Origin: UBA10133 sp964348455
GTDB lineage: Bacteria; Patescibacteriota; Microgenomatia; UBA1400; MFAQ01
DNA length: 6,217 bases
Assembly (NCBI GenBank): GCA_964348455.1
Contig: CAYGCQ010000039.1
Location: 1-6,217 of the forward strand
Direction of reading: 5' to 3'
How positions within the stretch are numbered: the stretch's first letter is position 1; each line of letters starts with the position of its first letter. The position numbers were made by a program, and so were the translations under genes. The notes under the pieces were generated by a model. It did no database searches. It saw only the letters and a list, made by a program, of their open reading frames with translations, and was not told the origin of the DNA. Of this stretch, positions 5,599 to 6,217 are shown piece after piece.

Positions 5599-6156
5599 GT
5601 GGGCGTTTTTCAAGGTCATCAAGTCTCTTCAATTCTTTTTGAAATAATACTTGCTGTTTTTTGGCTCATCCTGATACTCCTTTATGGATACCCCAAAGTC
5701 GCTAAAGGTATGAGATTTCGAGATTGGTTTTATTTGTATGTATTCATTCTGGTGATGCCAAACTCCACCTATGCTTTTTTCGAACTAAAACATCTGCTGG
5801 TGGTTGGGCTGATGGCAGAGCCATTAAATGGGTTATCTGTTTTGGTATTTGGCTCGGTGGCGCTTCTAGGGTTTTTAATGTCCATACTTCAAAGCCAGCT
5901 ATTCGCCAAACATTACACCCTCGGAAAGAAGAGGAACTGGATACATCTTGCCGTCTCTTTAATCCTAGGCTTCGGTGCAGTAGCCGGAGAAATGAATTAC
6001 GCCAGTATCGTAGCCGTCATTTTTCCATTTTCACTTATCGACATGGCCTTCCACCTTTTAGCCAGTCCGGGGCTAATAGGGATCGCCTTGGCCACAGCAA
6101 CTTTACTGTTTTTCTACAACCTCTTGGTCGACCATCTTCACAAACCTTCCCCTTAA
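5599..6156 (+). CDS. Multi-pass inner-membrane protein, possibly DUF1361-like
   Basis: A 185-residue, strongly hydrophobic protein with about five or six membrane segments, at roughly 11-30, 41-54, 76-98, 113-130, 135-153 and 157-176. Basic residues cluster between the first two (KVAKGMRFR) and before the fourth (KHYTLGKKR), which would place those loops on the cytoplasmic side. The motif MPNSTYAFFELKHLL (53-67) recalls the PNAPY...DL.HL motif I associate with the DUF1361 family, and GFGAVAGEMNYAS (124-136) falls where that family has a GxGxYLGR-like stretch. The match is partial, since the Arg and Trp-Asp residues expected there are missing, so the assignment is only a suggestion and no function follows from it. 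The GTG start is chosen for the AAGGAGG five bases upstream. The final codons, KPSP and stop, lie inside the terminator hairpin. It has its own promoter and is not part of the upstream operon. Confidence 0.85.
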   Translation: MGVFQGHQVSSILFEIILAVFWLILILLYGYPKVAKGMRFRDWFYLYVFILVMPNSTYAFFELKHLLVVGLMAEPLNGLSVLVFGSVALLGFLMSILQSQLFAKHYTLGKKRNWIHLAVSLILGFGAVAGEMNYASIVAVIFPFSLIDMAFHLLASPGLIGIALATATLLFFYNLLVDHLHKPSP

Positions 6157-6170
6157 GGGGAAGGTTTTTT
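6142..6170 (+). terminator. Rho-independent terminator overlapping the end of the membrane-protein gene
   Basis: A perfect palindrome runs from 6142 to 6167, centred between 6154 and 6155, with arms AAACCTTCCCCTT and AAGGGGAAGGTTT. The T-run continues to 6170. The left arm encodes the last residues KPSP, and the centre is the TAA stop at 6154-6156. On the opposite strand only three T follow the stem, so it probably works in the plus direction only. Confidence 0.92.
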
Positions 6171-6184
6171 GTACCCAGGAAACC

Positions 6185-6217
6185 CCGTACAAGGGTTTGT
6201 ACTCAAACCTTGTGCGG
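6185..6217. repeat. Imperfect inverted repeat running to the window edge
   Basis: Bases 6185-6199 (beginning CCGTACAAGG) pair with 6204-6217 (ending CCTTGTGCGG) around a TACT loop, with one bulged G near 6193 and one G-T pair. The stem is about 14 base pairs and may continue beyond the window. No T-run is visible on the plus strand before the edge. It could be a terminator for a convergent gene, the leader of a following gene, or a dispersed repeat. Confidence 0.6.

Noticed and set aside
1..6217. CRISPR array, tRNA, insertion sequence or toxin-antitoxin system
   Set aside because: No regularly spaced repeats, cloverleaf, transposase or paired small toxin-like genes are visible on either strand.

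Overview
The window is a housekeeping segment of a bacterial chromosome: the end of rpoB, then rpoC, rpsL and rpsG, all on the plus strand, followed by two short independent transcription units and the start of an unresolved inverted repeat. The RpoC N-terminus, an S12 with the long N-terminal form and the compact gene spacing read like a Candidate Phyla Radiation (Patescibacteria) genome, perhaps near Microgenomates/WWE3. That placement rests on remembered sequence style and is tentative. TGA is used as a stop after rpoC and rpsL, which argues against the lineages that read TGA as glycine (Gracilibacteria/SR1).

Layout: 1-320 rpoB 3' end with an acidic tail; 348-4055 rpoC, complete; 4075-4497 rpsL; a 52-base gap holding a GC-rich hairpin; 4550-5026 rpsG; a Rho-independent terminator that closes the operon where fusA/tuf would often follow. 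Then comes 5124-5486, a 120-residue protein I do not recognise, with its own promoter, Shine-Dalgarno (SD) site and terminator. Next is 5599-6156, a 185-residue multi-pass membrane protein, also with its own promoter and SD site, and with a terminator built into its last codons. From 6185 to the window edge there is a further imperfect inverted repeat. No gene-free stretch exceeds 300 bases.

The first four genes make the two largest RNA polymerase subunits and two 30S ribosomal proteins, so they couple transcription and translation capacity in one operon. The two downstream genes are separated from it and from each other by compact terminator-promoter modules. Both modules share a nearly identical 18-base extended -10 sequence beginning TGGTATAAT.

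I found no new defence, mobile or RNA system. The most interesting signals are: several departures from the usual bacterial consensus in the catalytic centre of RpoC (F-loop, bridge-helix hinge, trigger loop); Arg in S12 at the position equivalent to Lys88; the repeated promoter module; the absence of SD sites in the operon genes compared with strong ones downstream; and the intergenic palindrome between rpsL and rpsG.
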